Shown here: positions 11,026 to 22,468 of the stretch, piece after piece
Layout of the letters: each line of letters begins with the position of its first letter
Numbering within the stretch: position 1 is the first letter of the stretch
NCBI GenBank assembly: GCA_001599915.1
Contig: BCIG01000032.1
Location: 62,001-126,000 of the forward strand
Direction of reading: 5' to 3'
Source of the DNA: Symbiotaphrina buchneri
Taxonomy: Eukaryota > Ascomycota > Symbiotaphrinales > Symbiotaphrinaceae
DNA: 64,000 nt
The notes under the pieces: model-generated
Databases searched by the model: none
Seen by the model: the letters and a program-made list of their open reading frames with translations, nothing else
Told to the model about the DNA's origin: nothing
Translations under genes and position numbers: made by a program

Positions 11026-12046
11026 AATGTCGTTATTATGTCTTCGAACATGGAGAAGGGTCCAATTTCGCTGCAATCTGCTTTCTCTGCCATGATATCG
11101 CGGCAGGAGGGACCCTTTTCTACCATTCGAACCCATGTCTGAGAGAGAGACATGTTTACTATCGTGGCTTTGAAATCAAAGTCGATTATCAATCTTGGAA
11201 CCTGTGTGGATATTTCCCATGGTGTTGGAAACTAGGACTCCCATATTCCCCTCTCCCTGTGACAAATCTCCCGCATCAAGGCACCCCACTCAAGGATCGT
11301 TTCGGCCATAACGGCGGTATGATCTCTGTATATCCTGAATTATCACTCATGGTCTGACTATGATGCTATTTCCGTAAATCTCATATCCGCCATAATATCC
11401 AGGGGGTATTATTAAGCTTATGGATTGAGGGAGAATAGTAGTACGTAGCGAGCAACTGGGTGCGCGAAATTGGAGTTTTGACACACATCGTAGATTTTGC
11501 CTGATACTCTGGAGAAAGCGACCTTTGCTTCTGAGCCCCTTTTCTCGGTACCTACAAGAATGAAAGGGTGGGCGTCTGCATTCACCCAATTGTTATCATT
11601 GTTATGAAGGACGAAGCGTCTTGGCACCCTTCCCTGAAGAGAAACCCAACATCACAGCGCGGTGGCCAAGCAGGTCAACCATCTTCCTCCGATCCATTCA
11701 CGGTGTTCGTATCTTTTGTCTCAGGATCACTCCTATCCCCTGAGATAATGAAACAGGCAGTAGCTGTAGATGATTTCTTTGTCTCGTGTTTGCTTTATGC
11801 CCATTCACCTGCTTGATGGGCAGTTTGCGCGTGTTCTGCAATGTACAGTCGATTCAGGAACAAGACGGTTTCCTGTGGAGATTGTTCGCCAGTATACTAC
11901 TGCCTACTGTCCATGAGACAGTGAATTACTCTCGTGCTATGCTCTACTTTCTCGTCCTATAAATAGAGTCTCCTACACCTACACCTCTACTTGTTGTTCT
12001 CCTCCAATGCTTCTTGTCTCTGATCAAGCACTTCTCTTCCTCCAAC
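11026..12046. other. Divergent intergenic region, NmrA-like gene and AIG2-like gene
   Basis: About 1.0 kb without coding signs. Its right end holds a TATA box (11958-11966) and a pyrimidine-rich leader. Otherwise nothing recognised. Confidence 0.5.
11958..11966 (+). promoter_or_regulatory. TATA box of the AIG2-like gene
   Basis: TATAAATAG, a consensus TATA box, stands 89 bp before the first in-frame ATG (12047), with a C/T-rich leader between. This spacing supports the downstream ATG as the start. Confidence 0.6.
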
Positions 12047-12054
12047 ATGTCTGA
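12007..12054 (+). promoter_or_regulatory. uORF overlapping the AIG2-like start codon
   Basis: The first ATG after the TATA box opens a 15-codon frame (MLLVSDQALLFLQHV) whose TGA lies 5 bases past the start codon of the main frame. If transcribed, ribosomes must skip it or reinitiate to reach 12047. Confidence 0.4.
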
Positions 12055-12616
12055 ACCATTCGACATGGGTCAGCTCCCCTCATACAACGCTGCCTGTCAA
12101 AATAGTCTCACCGCAGAGCAGTTGGATCGATATCTACAATCTGGCCGTCCTGTCTTTGTCTACGGATCGCTCATGTTCCCTCACATAATCCGAGGAGTCA
12201 TCGACCGGGACCCGACTGATCCACTCGTCTCAGCCATGACTCCTGCTGTGCTTCCAGGTTATACACGTCATGCTCTGCTCAACAGAGACTATCCTGGTGT
12301 GGTCCAAGATCTGCTCCTTGACCAAAGAACAGAGAGCCGCCAAGCTTACGTGGAGGGCATGCTCATCTGCGGCTTGAGTGGGCCGGAGAAGGAGCTGATT
12401 GATTTGTTCGAAAGCGGACAATACGAGAAGAGGGCAGTGAGCGTGACGATCAGCTTGGATGATGGACGCATGGTTCCATTGATAGCTGATGTGTACATCT
12501 GGACAAGGGGTGCATCTGAGCTTGTTCCGACTAGTGTACAGACATGGACAGTCGAGGAATTTACCCAGAGCGTCATGTGCTGTATGTTTCTACCTGACGA
12601 GGAGGAATCCAGGTAG
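12047..12616 (+). CDS. AIG2-like gamma-glutamylcyclotransferase-fold protein
   Basis: Single open exon of 189 aa. The family signature RPVFVYGSLMFP is near residue 40, followed by LPGYTRHALLNRDYPGVV, GMLICGLSG and the acidic DLFESGQYEKR, where members keep a catalytic Glu. It ends TWTVEEFTQSVMC... Family members form 5-oxoproline from gamma-glutamyl peptides or act in related amide chemistry; the exact substrate is unknown. The open frame upstream has only a TTG, so the ATG at 12047 is used. A GTATGT donor lies at 12581 (inside SVMCC) with a GTAGCAG acceptor about 40 bases on, so the C-terminus may be spliced differently. A second AIG2-like gene lies at 39290. Confidence 0.82.
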   Translation: MSEPFDMGQLPSYNAACQNSLTAEQLDRYLQSGRPVFVYGSLMFPHIIRGVIDRDPTDPLVSAMTPAVLPGYTRHALLNRDYPGVVQDLLLDQRTESRQAYVEGMLICGLSGPEKELIDLFESGQYEKRAVSVTISLDDGRMVPLIADVYIWTRGASELVPTSVQTWTVEEFTQSVMCCMFLPDEEESR

Positions 12617-12820
12617 CAGTGAGCAGGGAACCGGACGCTCGGTCCATACCTCAGAAAGTAGGGCTTCTTCGATGTTATGACGCAGCTTTCGAACACCTTG
12701 GCAGACGGGTTTGATGATAGCTTCATTTATGAGGGATGGCACCTCAGCCCGAGAAACATCCACATGCGCCTTGCTATCGTCCAAGTGGACCAATAGATAA
12801 AGACATTGTACCCCAGAGAA

Positions 12821-14209
12821 CTAGTCACCTGAATCGACATGTTTACCTTTTGGTAAAGCCGTTTCTCTCCTGGATAGAACGTCTCTTAAACTTCGCTGCG
12901 CTGTGGAGATACCTCGCTTGTGATGCGGCGGCGTGATAGGCTGACTTTCAAGTTCTTGGTTTCCCCTATTGTTGAGACCAAGCCAGAATGCTAGATTTTG
13001 TACCAATGTTGATCGCCTTGGAGTTGTGGCGACTGACGATACGGGATCCTCATCGCGCAAACCTCCCGGCGAAATCAATGTGGTCTCTCCCTGCGTAATC
13101 TCACGATCATCTGCCTTGTTGGAGACAGTTGCAGCCAGTGGAGAGGACGTGCGCCGGCACTCTTGACCTGCAGTAAGACTCATTGGAGAATGAACGACCA
13201 GAGCATGATTTTTGCCGGAATCTGTATTGGATGCCACAAGCACAGAGCTTGCAGACTTCGATCTTGAATTTTGAACAGGGTTTGATGTGACTGGATGACG
13301 AAGAAACTCAGTGGCCTCATCTGCGGCCGGAAAGGTCCTTGAAGTGCCAGTCACGGAGGGTCCGGCCATTCTTATGGACTCTGCAGGACTAGATGTTAGG
13401 CCGTTGCCGGCTCCCGTGGGGAGGGCAGTCTTTGTAGCAATCTTACCCAAATATTGATACGCCGGTGAGCCGGTACTGAGTGCTGCATCCTGCGCAGGCT
13501 CGGGTTGACTGCTATTGCCACTCCCGTCGAGGCGCTCGCTGCTAGACGATGCCTCTTGGACCGCTGGTAGACCTGCATCATACGGACGCGCTGTCCTCGC
13601 CTGGGCCGTCTCTGATGTTTGACCAACTTCTGCTTGCGGAGGGAGATGACTGCCATATTCATCGGCCAAGCTCATCCTACTTCTCCCGAGTATCTCTGCT
13701 ATTTCCTCTAAGGGTTGCTGTATCTGCGGTTGGATTGCCCTGAGGATGCCCTCGAATCGGAATTCTTCTATGCTGGGTAACCTGACGGCGGGCATTTCTT
13801 GAGGCTGAGGCAGTGTAGCAGGCCTTGTCCGGCTTTGTGGTCGAGAAGACCCGTACGAATTTGTTCGCACGATCACCGGCTGAGGGGATAGAGACGTCCG
13901 ACTACTGCTAGACTGAGTATGCCTATGGCTGAAAAGGCCACGAGCAGAGCCGTCTATCAGTTGGCGGAATGTGGTCGCACGCTGACCTGCCTCTGTATGT
14001 TCCAGTGGGCGTTCACTTGGCTGCGACCGACCTAGAGAAGTAGCAGAGGTATTCCTGCTCCAGAGACTGGGCAACAGAAACCGACCAGAGGATGACCCGG
14101 TCTCTGGATATAAGTCGACACTGTCTGGGAGCGCACGGCTAAGCTCGCCGTCTTGCTGGCTAGGCGCACTGGCATAATCCTGCCCGAGAGCTTCGGCAGG
14201 CAATGACAT
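12821..14209 (-). CDS. Serine/proline/glutamine-rich protein, unknown function
   Basis: One uninterrupted frame of 462 aa from MSLPAEALGQDYASAPSQQD. The composition is Ser, Pro, Gln, Thr and Arg with little hydrophobic content, so most of it is predicted disordered. Two more ordered patches stand out: RLPSIEEFRFEGILRAIQP with LEEIAEILGRSRMSLADEY (about 145-188), and a C-terminal part with VQNLAFWLGLNNRG and RSLRDVLSRRE. No signal peptide, membrane segment or known domain is visible. A TTGCAG acceptor-like site just upstream of the ATG hints at a 5' UTR intron or a missed first exon. The length and clean frame make it a real gene; the role is unknown. Confidence 0.75.
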   Translation of the reverse strand: MSLPAEALGQDYASAPSQQDGELSRALPDSVDLYPETGSSSGRFLLPSLWSRNTSATSLGRSQPSERPLEHTEAGQRATTFRQLIDGSARGLFSHRHTQSSSSRTSLSPQPVIVRTNSYGSSRPQSRTRPATLPQPQEMPAVRLPSIEEFRFEGILRAIQPQIQQPLEEIAEILGRSRMSLADEYGSHLPPQAEVGQTSETAQARTARPYDAGLPAVQEASSSSERLDGSGNSSQPEPAQDAALSTGSPAYQYLGKIATKTALPTGAGNGLTSSPAESIRMAGPSVTGTSRTFPAADEATEFLRHPVTSNPVQNSRSKSASSVLVASNTDSGKNHALVVHSPMSLTAGQECRRTSSPLAATVSNKADDREITQGETTLISPGGLRDEDPVSSVATTPRRSTLVQNLAFWLGLNNRGNQELESQPITPPHHKRGISTAQRSLRDVLSRRETALPKGKHVDSGD

Positions 14210-15072
14210 TCCGCCGCGATGGTCTCTATGGACGCTGCAAGAGTTCGAAAGCAGAAATAGAGGAAATATGGATTGGTGCTACTGGTGGGTTGTTGCATAC
14301 ACGCACCGCCGGAGTGCGTCTCTTGGAAGCATCGTGTGGTTGGATTTCCCCGCATATGCGCCTAAGAGTCAGGGGTACCAGGGGTGCGTTGTCAGCCGCC
14401 TGGGGTCGAGCCTTCCCATGGAGGTCGCATAACCCTCTCGATTCCAGAAGACTTGTGGGTGGGCGTTGAAACACCTCCTGCTTATGAATGTCTTACTATC
14501 CAGCTTCTCCTTGTTTCTTTTCAAAGGTTGTCGTTCGTTACCGTACATAATGTAAGATCTTACCTTACCTGGTCTGTTGCGGTTGTTGGTGAAGAGAGAG
14601 TCGACGAGCCAGCCAATAGACGATAAGATAAATAGTAGTGTACAAGCAACACAGCAACCCCCGGATCAGCAATCAATTTCTCCGTAGCTTGACTTCCAAG
14701 GGCTTATTCCCGGAGCTGATTGAATGCTGAAACTCATAATTGTAATGATAAGGAAATTAATTATAGTGCACCTATCACGTTATTATTGAATTCTTGATGA
14801 AAGCTACGGCGCCTCCGGAACAGGTACCTAGGTGGGTGTTGGTTGTTTGGCAGTCCGTCCGTACGTCATTGGCTAACCAAGGTACAGTAGGTAGCTTGCT
14901 AGGTGAGGTAGCAAGCACGTTGTTGCGTTGACAGTGGAACGGTTTAGATTCCGAAAGCTGCGAACTGACGAGTGTCACAACTTCCAGCCCCTTGGAAGAG
15001 ATGCCTTAATAACTAACACCAACCTCGCCTGGGTCGGCTCTTCCCAACAAATTCAAGGAGCCTCTAGACAAG
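14210..15072. other. Divergent intergenic region, unknown gene and PhoD-like gene
   Basis: No coding region supported. Contains TACCTTACCT at 14561-14570 and related AGGTA/TACCT elements near 14822-14912, plus an AT-rich patch around 14740-14800. Confidence 0.5.
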
Positions 15073-17131
15073 ATGTTGTCCCTCATAGATCTCCTTACGC
15101 TGGTCAGCTCTTTGGGCCTACGGGTTTGCACTTACATCTTCTTGCGATGGGTCGGTAGCTCCCTTTCACATGCTTCTCCTGTTTTGGCTCCAAGCTCCTA
15201 GCTGACCTTGGCCAACCACCACAGATTCCAGGCCATGTAAGCTCTACTACCTCAATTCCGCTGACTCTAGCAACGGAGAAACTGATGACCATTGGAGATA
15301 TTCCCGACCGCGATTCCCACTTTCGCTGCCCTCTATTTCCCGTCGTTCATCGCGAGTTTCCTCACCACTCCTCCTTACGAGGTGCTTGCCGATGAGGTAG
15401 ACGTGACGTTGACAAGGGAAGAGGTGGAACTCCAGCCGCCGGTGCTTCCTTCCACAGCTGCCCACTCTCAGAACATTGTAGATGGAGACAAGCCAGTGCT
15501 GGCGGAGGTTGGCGTCGATGTACAGGAGACGGTTCTGCTGGGTGAGGAGCGTAGGCACATCCTACGCACTCTGCTCACTGGCCTGCCTAGTCCAAAGTCC
15601 AACTTCTGGAGCCTTGTCACTGCAGGCATCAACCTGGCGCTTCTGGCGGCGACACTCGACTTCACATACAGAGGGACCCTGCTGTATCCCAGCCACGATC
15701 TGTCTTTCGCCAGGGTCGGCTTTGTATCGTCGGACAGTGCCAAGCTCCTCGTGAGGGAACCCGACCTTAGCAAGCTTCCAATCTACTTGTCCTACCGTCT
15801 TGCCGACCCTTTGACCAGCATCGGCGCCTCAAATCAAGTGCCCGATGACACCTGGAAAGCGGCCGGGGAAATAGCTACCCTCAGTAATGAGACAGACTAC
15901 ACATCGACATTGACGCTTAGACGCCTGAAGCCTGATACGCGCTACCAGTATTCTTTTTCAAACAACCACACGGGATATTTCACCACAGCGCCTCCACCGG
16001 GCCACAACCCTCGTCATGGAGACGGGAAATTTACCTTCCTTACATCCAGTTGCATCAAGCCGCATTTCCCTTATAATCCTCTTGACCACCCTCTGTCTTT
16101 TCCAGGTTTCCAAAAATTAGCAGCTCAGCTGCCATCTTTAAAGGCGCAGTTTATGCTTTTTCTTGGGGACTTTATCTACATCGATGTTCCGAAACGCTTC
16201 GGCAGCCTCGCCGAAGACTACAGGCGAGAGTACCGGGAGGTCTATTCGTCGCCGGACTGGGAAGCGGTCTCTAAAGAACTCCCTTGGATCCATGTTCTAG
16301 ACGACCACGAAATTGCCAACGACTGGGACGCGAACACCACAGGAATATACGAAGCGGCCGTAGATCCATGGTACAACTATCATACGTCCGTGAATCCCCC
16401 GGCATATCGCGAAGGGGAGACATACTTCAGTTTCACTCAGGGACCGGCATCCTTTTTCATGCTGGACACGCGCCGTTACCGTTCTCCCGAGTTTGCATAT
16501 CCTGCGAATTCGTCAGAGAAGACCATGCTTGGCGAGCCCCAATTATCCGACTTCCTCGAATGGCTGAGACAACCGGTGCGTCCGGGCGTCAAATGGAAGA
16601 TCGTCGCTTCTTCAGTTCCATTCACGAAGAACTGGCATGTGGGTACGCAGGATACCTGGGGTGGATACCTTGCAGAACGACAGACGATCCTCGAAGCTAT
16701 GTGGGAGATCTCTGCGCGGGACAACATTGGGATTGTTGTAATCAGCGGCGATCGCCATGAGTTTGCGGCAACAGCCTTTGCCCCGCCAGCAGGTGGTCGT
16801 TGGCCCGTTACTTCGACCGTGTACGAGTATAGTACTGGGCCACTCAGCCAGTTTTATCTGCCTGTACGGACCTACAAGCAGACTGACGAGGAGGACGTCT
16901 GCCTGACGTAAGTGCTCTACATCTATGCGCCGGGTGCTAACGAGCGGACTTAGTTATATTCCCGACGGAAACTCCAAGTTTGGGGCTATAGAGATCGCCA
17001 ATCTTGAGGCCAGCTCACAAAGTATGCTCAAATTCCGCCTTTTTGTTGATGGTGCGGAGACCTGGAGCCATGTAATCACTACGCCTCCTGAAGCCATGGG
17101 CAGGCGACTGAAAGACGCGCTCTGGGCTTGA
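15073..17131 (+). CDS. PhoD-like metallophosphatase, membrane-anchored
   Basis: Four exons, 15073-15150, 15225-15236, 15298-16907 and 16954-17131, give 625 aa. Exon 1 encodes a hydrophobic segment ending LRVCTYIFLRW. A 12-nt exon adds IPGH, and exon 3 continues IFPTAIPTFAALYFPSF. The long exon has no usable ATG near its start (only TTG), so upstream exons are required. A further membrane helix lies in NFWSLVTAGINLALLAATL. The metal-site motifs of the PhoD fold are present: LTSSCIKP, FLGDFIYID, LDDHEIANDWD and VVISGDRHEF. The exon 3/4 join gives DVCLTYIPDGNSKFG. It probably hydrolyses phosphodiesters or monoesters at a membrane; the substrate is unknown. The first donor (GTCGGT) is weak, so the 5' end is the least certain part. 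Confidence 0.88.
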
Positions 17132-17312
17132 CCTCCGCAAGGTGTAGATTTCCTTTGGGGCAGGTAGACAGACCGTGACAGACAAGTTTTCACTGGATGC
17201 AACAAACCATGAATAGCACATAGACGGATATTAGTAGATCAGATCTTAATTCTCCGCCATAGTCTAAGCAAATAGTCGAAAGGTCGTTAACACATTCGCT
17301 CTATCCTATGAT

Positions 17313-19586
17313 CTACTTAGTTTTCCCCGTGGGAATGTTGAACAAAACCGCCGGCTCGCCGTGCAAGAAGGGCTTGTCAACGCGGAAGTACCCTTTGCGC
17401 TCCAGCTGGATGATATCGCCCTCCTTGAGCTCGGCCACGTTGCAGTCCGCCAGACCTTCCGTCCGGAACTCAGTCTTTGGATTCAAGAAGTCATCAACGT
17501 TGTCGTCCTCCTCGATCTTGTCCTTGGTTATCAGGAAGTCAAAGTCGACCATCTCGATGGGGATGAGGTTCTGATCGTTGGAAAGCCAAGTGACCTTCTT
17601 CTCCGTCTTCTTGACGTCTCCTTGGAGGTGCAGCTCGAGCTCCAACCCGGTGACAGTACTGAATCCTTTCAAGGGGTTGAGGGAGTGCGAGATGTTTCGG
17701 ACAATGGCGTTGCCCCAGTTCATGAGCGTGATTTCCTCATCCTGCTTGAAGGACTTGGCGTCTTCTTGGTCGAGGAGAATGGTGGGACTGAACCACACCT
17801 TCTTCGTGCCCAACTCAGCATTCTTACCATGCTTCGGCTTGTCCTCCGCAAAAGGCGCCACCCTAGCGCCCTTGACAGTCGCAGTCACGACATCTTTCTT
17901 CTCGACTGCAGTATGCCTTGGCGCAATAGGATCGATGTATTTCTTGTTAGTGGCCCAGAAGATCGTCCAGTCAAGATTGACGATATTGCGGCTTGGTCCT
18001 TGCTTGAGGATGAACTCACGAAGGGCAGGAATCGTCATGCCGCGCCTCCTGATACCCCTAATCGTCGGGAATCTAGGATCATCCCAACCCCAGACGACAC
18101 CTTGTTCGACAAACTTGGTGAGCTTACGCTTAGAAAGAAGCGTGCGGATGAAGTTCATGCGGGCAAAGTCCCAGATATGGACCCTTCGCAAACCGAGTGC
18201 TTCGAGCATCCAGTAGTACTGTGCATTTCGATCCCTGTACTCGATAGTCCTCAGCGCATGCGTGACTCCTTCATATGCGTCGATGATCGGACAAGCAAAG
18301 TCATATGTAGGGTAAATCTTGTATTTGCTGCCCGTCCGGTGGTGGGGGGTGGGATTGCAACGGTAGATCACGGGATCCCGCATAGCCTTGTTCGGGTCGT
18401 CGACTGAAATCTTAGCACGAATACACCATTTCACGCCCTCCTCACTGCCCTGTTTCATCTTCTCAAAAGCGGCAAGATTCTCTTCGATAGTAGCATCTCT
18501 CCGCTTGCTTGCAATACCGTCCATTCTCTCACTCCTCATTGTCATTTGATCCGTGTCATCGGCATACGCCTTCCCCTCCTTCAACATGCGGATACAGTAG
18601 TCGTAGAGCTCATCAAAATAGTCACTAGTGTGAGATGTTTTGTCTGGCTTGATACCCATCAGGGCTAAATCCTCGATGATGGCGTCCTCAAATTCTTCCT
18701 TCTCTTTGGAGGGGTTTGTGTCATCGAAACGGCAGAGGAGGGTGCCCTTATACTTCTCATGGGCAAAGTAATCGTTGAGTAGTGCTGCTTTAGCGTGCCC
18801 AATGTGGAGATAACCTCTGCAAAAAGTTAGGAGGAAACCAAGCATGGCTTCAGCAGAGATACGTACGATGGCTCAGGTGGAAACCGTGTTACTACACCCT
18901 TGTCCGTGTCAGGTAGAGCAATGTCGTAACTTGCACCCTCCTTGCTCTTTGCTGCTTTGGCTGCAACGGTCTGTGCGTTTGCAAATGTTATGGCTTCTGC
19001 CACCCACGGGTTGCTCTCCTCGACATATTTGAACCATCTACCAACGTTCAAGAGCGTGTTCCGTTTCACGAATGCATAGGCGACACGGTTGCCCCGGAGC
19101 GCACCATAAATGACCAAGTCAGCTATGGTGAGACTATAGCCTACGATATGGGAACGTAGGATTAGATGTGCGTCCAGCTCCAGCAAAGGCCCCTCCACTG
19201 CTTTGAAGTCGGTCTGCGTGAAGGAAGCTGATCGTGCCAGCCACTCGTCCTCCTAATAAGGGTCAGCTTCAACTCTGTAGGCGAACATCTATCAAGTTTC
19301 GGTCGAGACGTACAAGCTTTCCATACTTTCCCCGCAGAGACGGATATACTTCAGCAAGTTTCTTGACTACTTCGGAATCGCCGTAAATGGGAGAGTCTCC
19401 TCCAAAGATCAGCTCCACTGCAATTCCCTTGTCTTCGTTCTTCAACGCTTCCACATCCTCAACCCGGATATTGATCTCAGCGATCGATTTGTCTTTTGGG
19501 ACCGTCTGATTGATGTAAAATGCCGATAGCAATGACGGGAAAAATAGGGCCTGATTGGCCCGACCAGCAACGCTAAGGGTAGTCAT
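17313..19586 (-). CDS. GUS1: Cytosolic glutamyl-tRNA synthetase
   Basis: Charges tRNA-Glu in the cytosol. Three exons, 19314-19586, 18867-19252 and 17313-18816, give 720 aa. The N-terminal 230 or so residues form the GST-like domain that binds Arc1-type cofactors in yeast (ADLVIYGALRGNRVAYAF). The class I catalytic core opens with PPEPSGYLHIGHAKAALLN, where the exon 2/3 join creates the Ser-Gly before HIGH. The second signature is the KMSKS-equivalent LLSKRKL, followed by GWDDPRFPTIRGIRRRG. The C-terminal beta-barrel anticodon region (VWFSPTILLDQEDAKSF, GDIIQLERKGYFRVD) is complete. All introns are GT-AG, 50-61 bp. Confidence 0.97.
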
Positions 19587-19937
19587 CGCACGTTGGTATA
19601 TGCCTGCTCCGACTTGAGACGAACGCTGCGTTGGGGTGAGTGCAGAAGCAAGGTCTTTTCTCCTCTGGGAATCTGTGGTGCTAGTAGTACGGATTAATGT
19701 TATCTGTGGCGGGGTGAAACTGATTTGAAGATTCAGTTAAAGGCGCCCACTGACTGACTCTACGGGAGTCTTAGCGGCCAATAGGGTGCGCTGCACCGGA
19801 CCGAGTATCGCCGTAGTTACCTTACATAAGCGCAATTCTCCTGAATTTCTGAGGCAAATGCTATGATAATTCGTCGGCTTGGGCTACTACTTTATATTGC
19901 CTCAGATAGTTCTGGTAACCATCCTACCTCACAACCT
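19587..19937. other. Divergent promoter region, GUS1 and MRPL1
   Basis: 351 bp between two opposite start codons of translation genes, cytosolic and mitochondrial. No TATA box or other clear element was seen. Confidence 0.5.
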
Positions 19938-20941
19938 ATGGCGACCTCACGGCAGTCCGTGGCACTCTGGTGCTGTCAAGTTGTGAAGCCTTCCAAGTGC
20001 TTCTCTGGCCGGCTTCCACAGCCCATCTTTTTCCCTTCCCAGCACGTCCGGTTCGCCAGCTCTGGTAGCTCGAAAGGGAAGGGCAAGAAAAAGGAAGCTC
20101 CCCGGAAGAAGCTGAGCAATACCTTCGAACAGCCGGATCTGTCGAAAGCAGAACAGTTCTCTCTGTGTGATGCGATGCGGTATGCCAATAGACCAGAAAC
20201 AACATTTTGCGTTGGCTAATCAAGGACATAGGTATATTCGGGCATTCGAAGTCGGTTACCAGCCCAACTCTCCCAAATATGAGCTCCATGTGCGATTACG
20301 AACTCTTAAAAATGGTCCCACCGTGCGCAACCGATTAAGACTGCCTCATCCAGTCAAGACAGATCTTCGCATATGTGTGATTTGTCCCTCAGATTCCAAA
20401 ATCGCAGAAAGCGCGAGAAAAGCGGGCGCGTCGCTCGTGGGAGAGCACGAGGTGTTTGACGCTGTCAAGGATGGCCGGATAGAGTTTGATCGCTGTATAT
20501 GTCATGTGGATTCACTTCCCGCCTTGAACAAAGCTGGCCTGGGTAGAATACTCGGACCTAGAGGCCTGATGCCCAGCGCCAAACTGGGTACCGTTATCAA
20601 GGATGTGGAGTCAGCCGTCAAGGACATGGTTGGTGCGAGCGAGTACAGGGAAAGAGTGGGTGTCGTGCGGATGGCAGTCGGCCAGTTGGGCTTCACCCCT
20701 GATGAGATGCAAAACAACATCAGGGCCTTCGTTGGCAATGTGAAGAAAGACATTGCGCAGCTGAGTGACAAGATCGACAAGGGGATCCATGAGGTGGTAC
20801 GTTCTCACTTCAGACACAGTCTCCTTGGGACCTTGCTAACTGTTCTAGGTACTGAGCTCAACCCACTCACCTGGCTTCAGCCTGGATGGGACGTTTCGAA
20901 GCGCTTCATCTCCCCCAGTGGAGGAACCCTCTACGCTCTAG
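19938..20941 (+). CDS. MRPL1: Mitochondrial large-subunit ribosomal protein uL1m
   Basis: L1 stalk protein of the mitochondrial ribosome. Three exons, 19938-20179, 20232-20796 and 20849-20941, give 299 aa. The N-terminus is a basic presequence followed by a KGKGKKKEAPRKK linker. The first join gives SLCDAMRYIRAFEVGY, the second HEVVLSSTHSPGFSL. The L1 core shows ICVICPSDSKIAESARKAG, LNKAGLGRILGPRGLMPS with the conserved GPRGLMP, KLGTVIKD and VRMAVGQLGFTPDE. The ATG at 19863 is also in frame, but the one at 19938 gives a better presequence and avoids an unusual extension. It converges on COG2 with a 92-bp gap. Confidence 0.95.
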
Positions 20942-21033
20942 GAATTTTAACAGTAATGTACGATTGAAGAGACAAGTCTTTGATCTCCGCCATAACTCCA
21001 ACGCTATGCCCTCTATGTGATTAACATTATCAC

Positions 21034-21944
21034 CTATGACCCTTTTATTATGCGGACGGCCTCTAAAGATTCGCCCATATCTCGATACAAAGCCATGATT
21101 TGCAACAGCTTGTTCTTGCCCTCGTCACCTGCACCTCTAGCTTGCTTGTAGGCTGTGCTGAGGTCCAAGAGGATTGTATTCCTCAACCGTGTCAGACGGG
21201 CTTCCTGTCCTATTAGAAAAGGATGGTCTTCGCCAATCTTGCTGATGAGTCTTTTGATATGAAGGAACTGTCGCACACGTCTTTGTAGACGTGCAGTAGT
21301 CATGAAGCCCACGCCGTTTGTGTCCCCAGCTTCACTCTCATCCTCACTCTCATCAGTCGCAGACATGTCGCTCTCATCATCATCCTGAGCTTGCTCCTTG
21401 GAACCGGCGACCATCAAGCTATCTTCCAGCTCTTCCAGGCGTTCATGGATCTCTAATAGAGTCCTTCCTTTGAGGGTCTGCTGTCGTAAGTTTCTTCTCT
21501 CCTGAAGAAGCTTTTGAGCTTCCCGTTCTCGCTCCGCTACCCGTGCCCGGATGCCCTGCACGTCCCGTTGGAACCCCAACAACCCCACGCGGACCTCCTC
21601 GATCTTATCATCTCCGCCTCTCAGACTACTTCCGAGCTCAAGGAAATCTTGATAATTTGAGTTGACGAGATCAAGCAACTCCTTTGACAGCAATTGGGAC
21701 CTGGCGCGGAGCTCGGATCGTAGGTCTTCAAGCGTTTGGTGACGATTTCGCAGGGTTGATAGGAAACTAGTGGGTGAGAAGTCGGGCGTAAGGAAGGCGG
21801 ACCGTGCCAAGGGTGTCGGATAGGGGAGATTATCGTCCTCGGAGGAGTTGTCATCGTCCCCAAACTGCGATTAGGCCATCAGTCAGTCTCGACTGGTCTG
21901 GGGAATATCAAATTGATGGAGAGGCTTACATAGAATCTGCTCAT
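21034..21944 (-). CDS. COG2: Conserved oligomeric Golgi complex subunit 2
   Basis: Tethering factor for intra-Golgi retrograde vesicles. Two exons: a 15-nt first exon (21930-21944, MSRFY) and 21034-21864; together 281 aa. The join gives MSRFYFGDDDNSSEDDN, then LPYPTPLARSAFLTPDFSP. A long coiled coil follows (about 50-140; LEDLRSELRARSQLLSKELL, GFQRDVQGIRARVAERE), then an acidic stretch (DDDESDMSATDESEDESEA) and a helical end RVRQFLHIKRLISKIGEDHP. It is far shorter than animal COG2 and corresponds to the N-terminal domain only. I recall other Pezizomycotina members being of similar size, so this is not taken as truncation. Confidence 0.9.
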
Positions 21945-22289
21945 CCTCGTGTCCAGCACTACAGCAAGCTGTAGCTATCCTTTCAGTAATGCGCAGAATT
22001 ACAGGGGCAGCGTCTCGGCGTGCTGGAGTTCACTCGTGTGCTGGGCCTCGTCGCTCCACACGAAAAGACTGTCCAATCAGTCGAACTTATGGTGCCCCAC
22101 ACATCCGCCATGCCCAGGGTGATGGGTCGGGGAGCAAAAGGCCGTTGCAAGGCCGAAGTCGGCGTTGGTGGTGGGCAGAATAAGGTACGAGTACGAACGC
22201 TACCTGCTACCTAAAGAGTACGAAGTAACTGGCCTTCTTTTAGTACCTCCTGCTTCGACAAAGATACCTTAATCTCCCAGTAGAGATCT

Positions 22290-22298
22290 ATCTGATAA
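22290..22298 (+). promoter_or_regulatory. SreA-type GATA site, distal, hapX promoter
   Basis: ATCTGATAA, a perfect match to the ATCWGATAA site bound by fungal iron-sensing GATA repressors of the SreA/SRE/Fep1 family. It lies 481 bp upstream of the hapX ATG. In Aspergillus SreA represses hapX when iron is plentiful. Confidence 0.7.
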
Positions 22299-22468
22299 AG
22301 TGTATGTCTGGGTTGTACAAGTCCCGCATTTGGTACTTCTCTGCAACCTGCTGAAGTACCTCAGGCACCTAAGTTGTAATGGTGTGAGCGCTTTCTCCAC
22401 TCCGCCAATTTGCGCTAAGCAAACTCAGCAAGCCAAGGACCCAGCGCGGGTTTTCCCTTTATCAGTTG

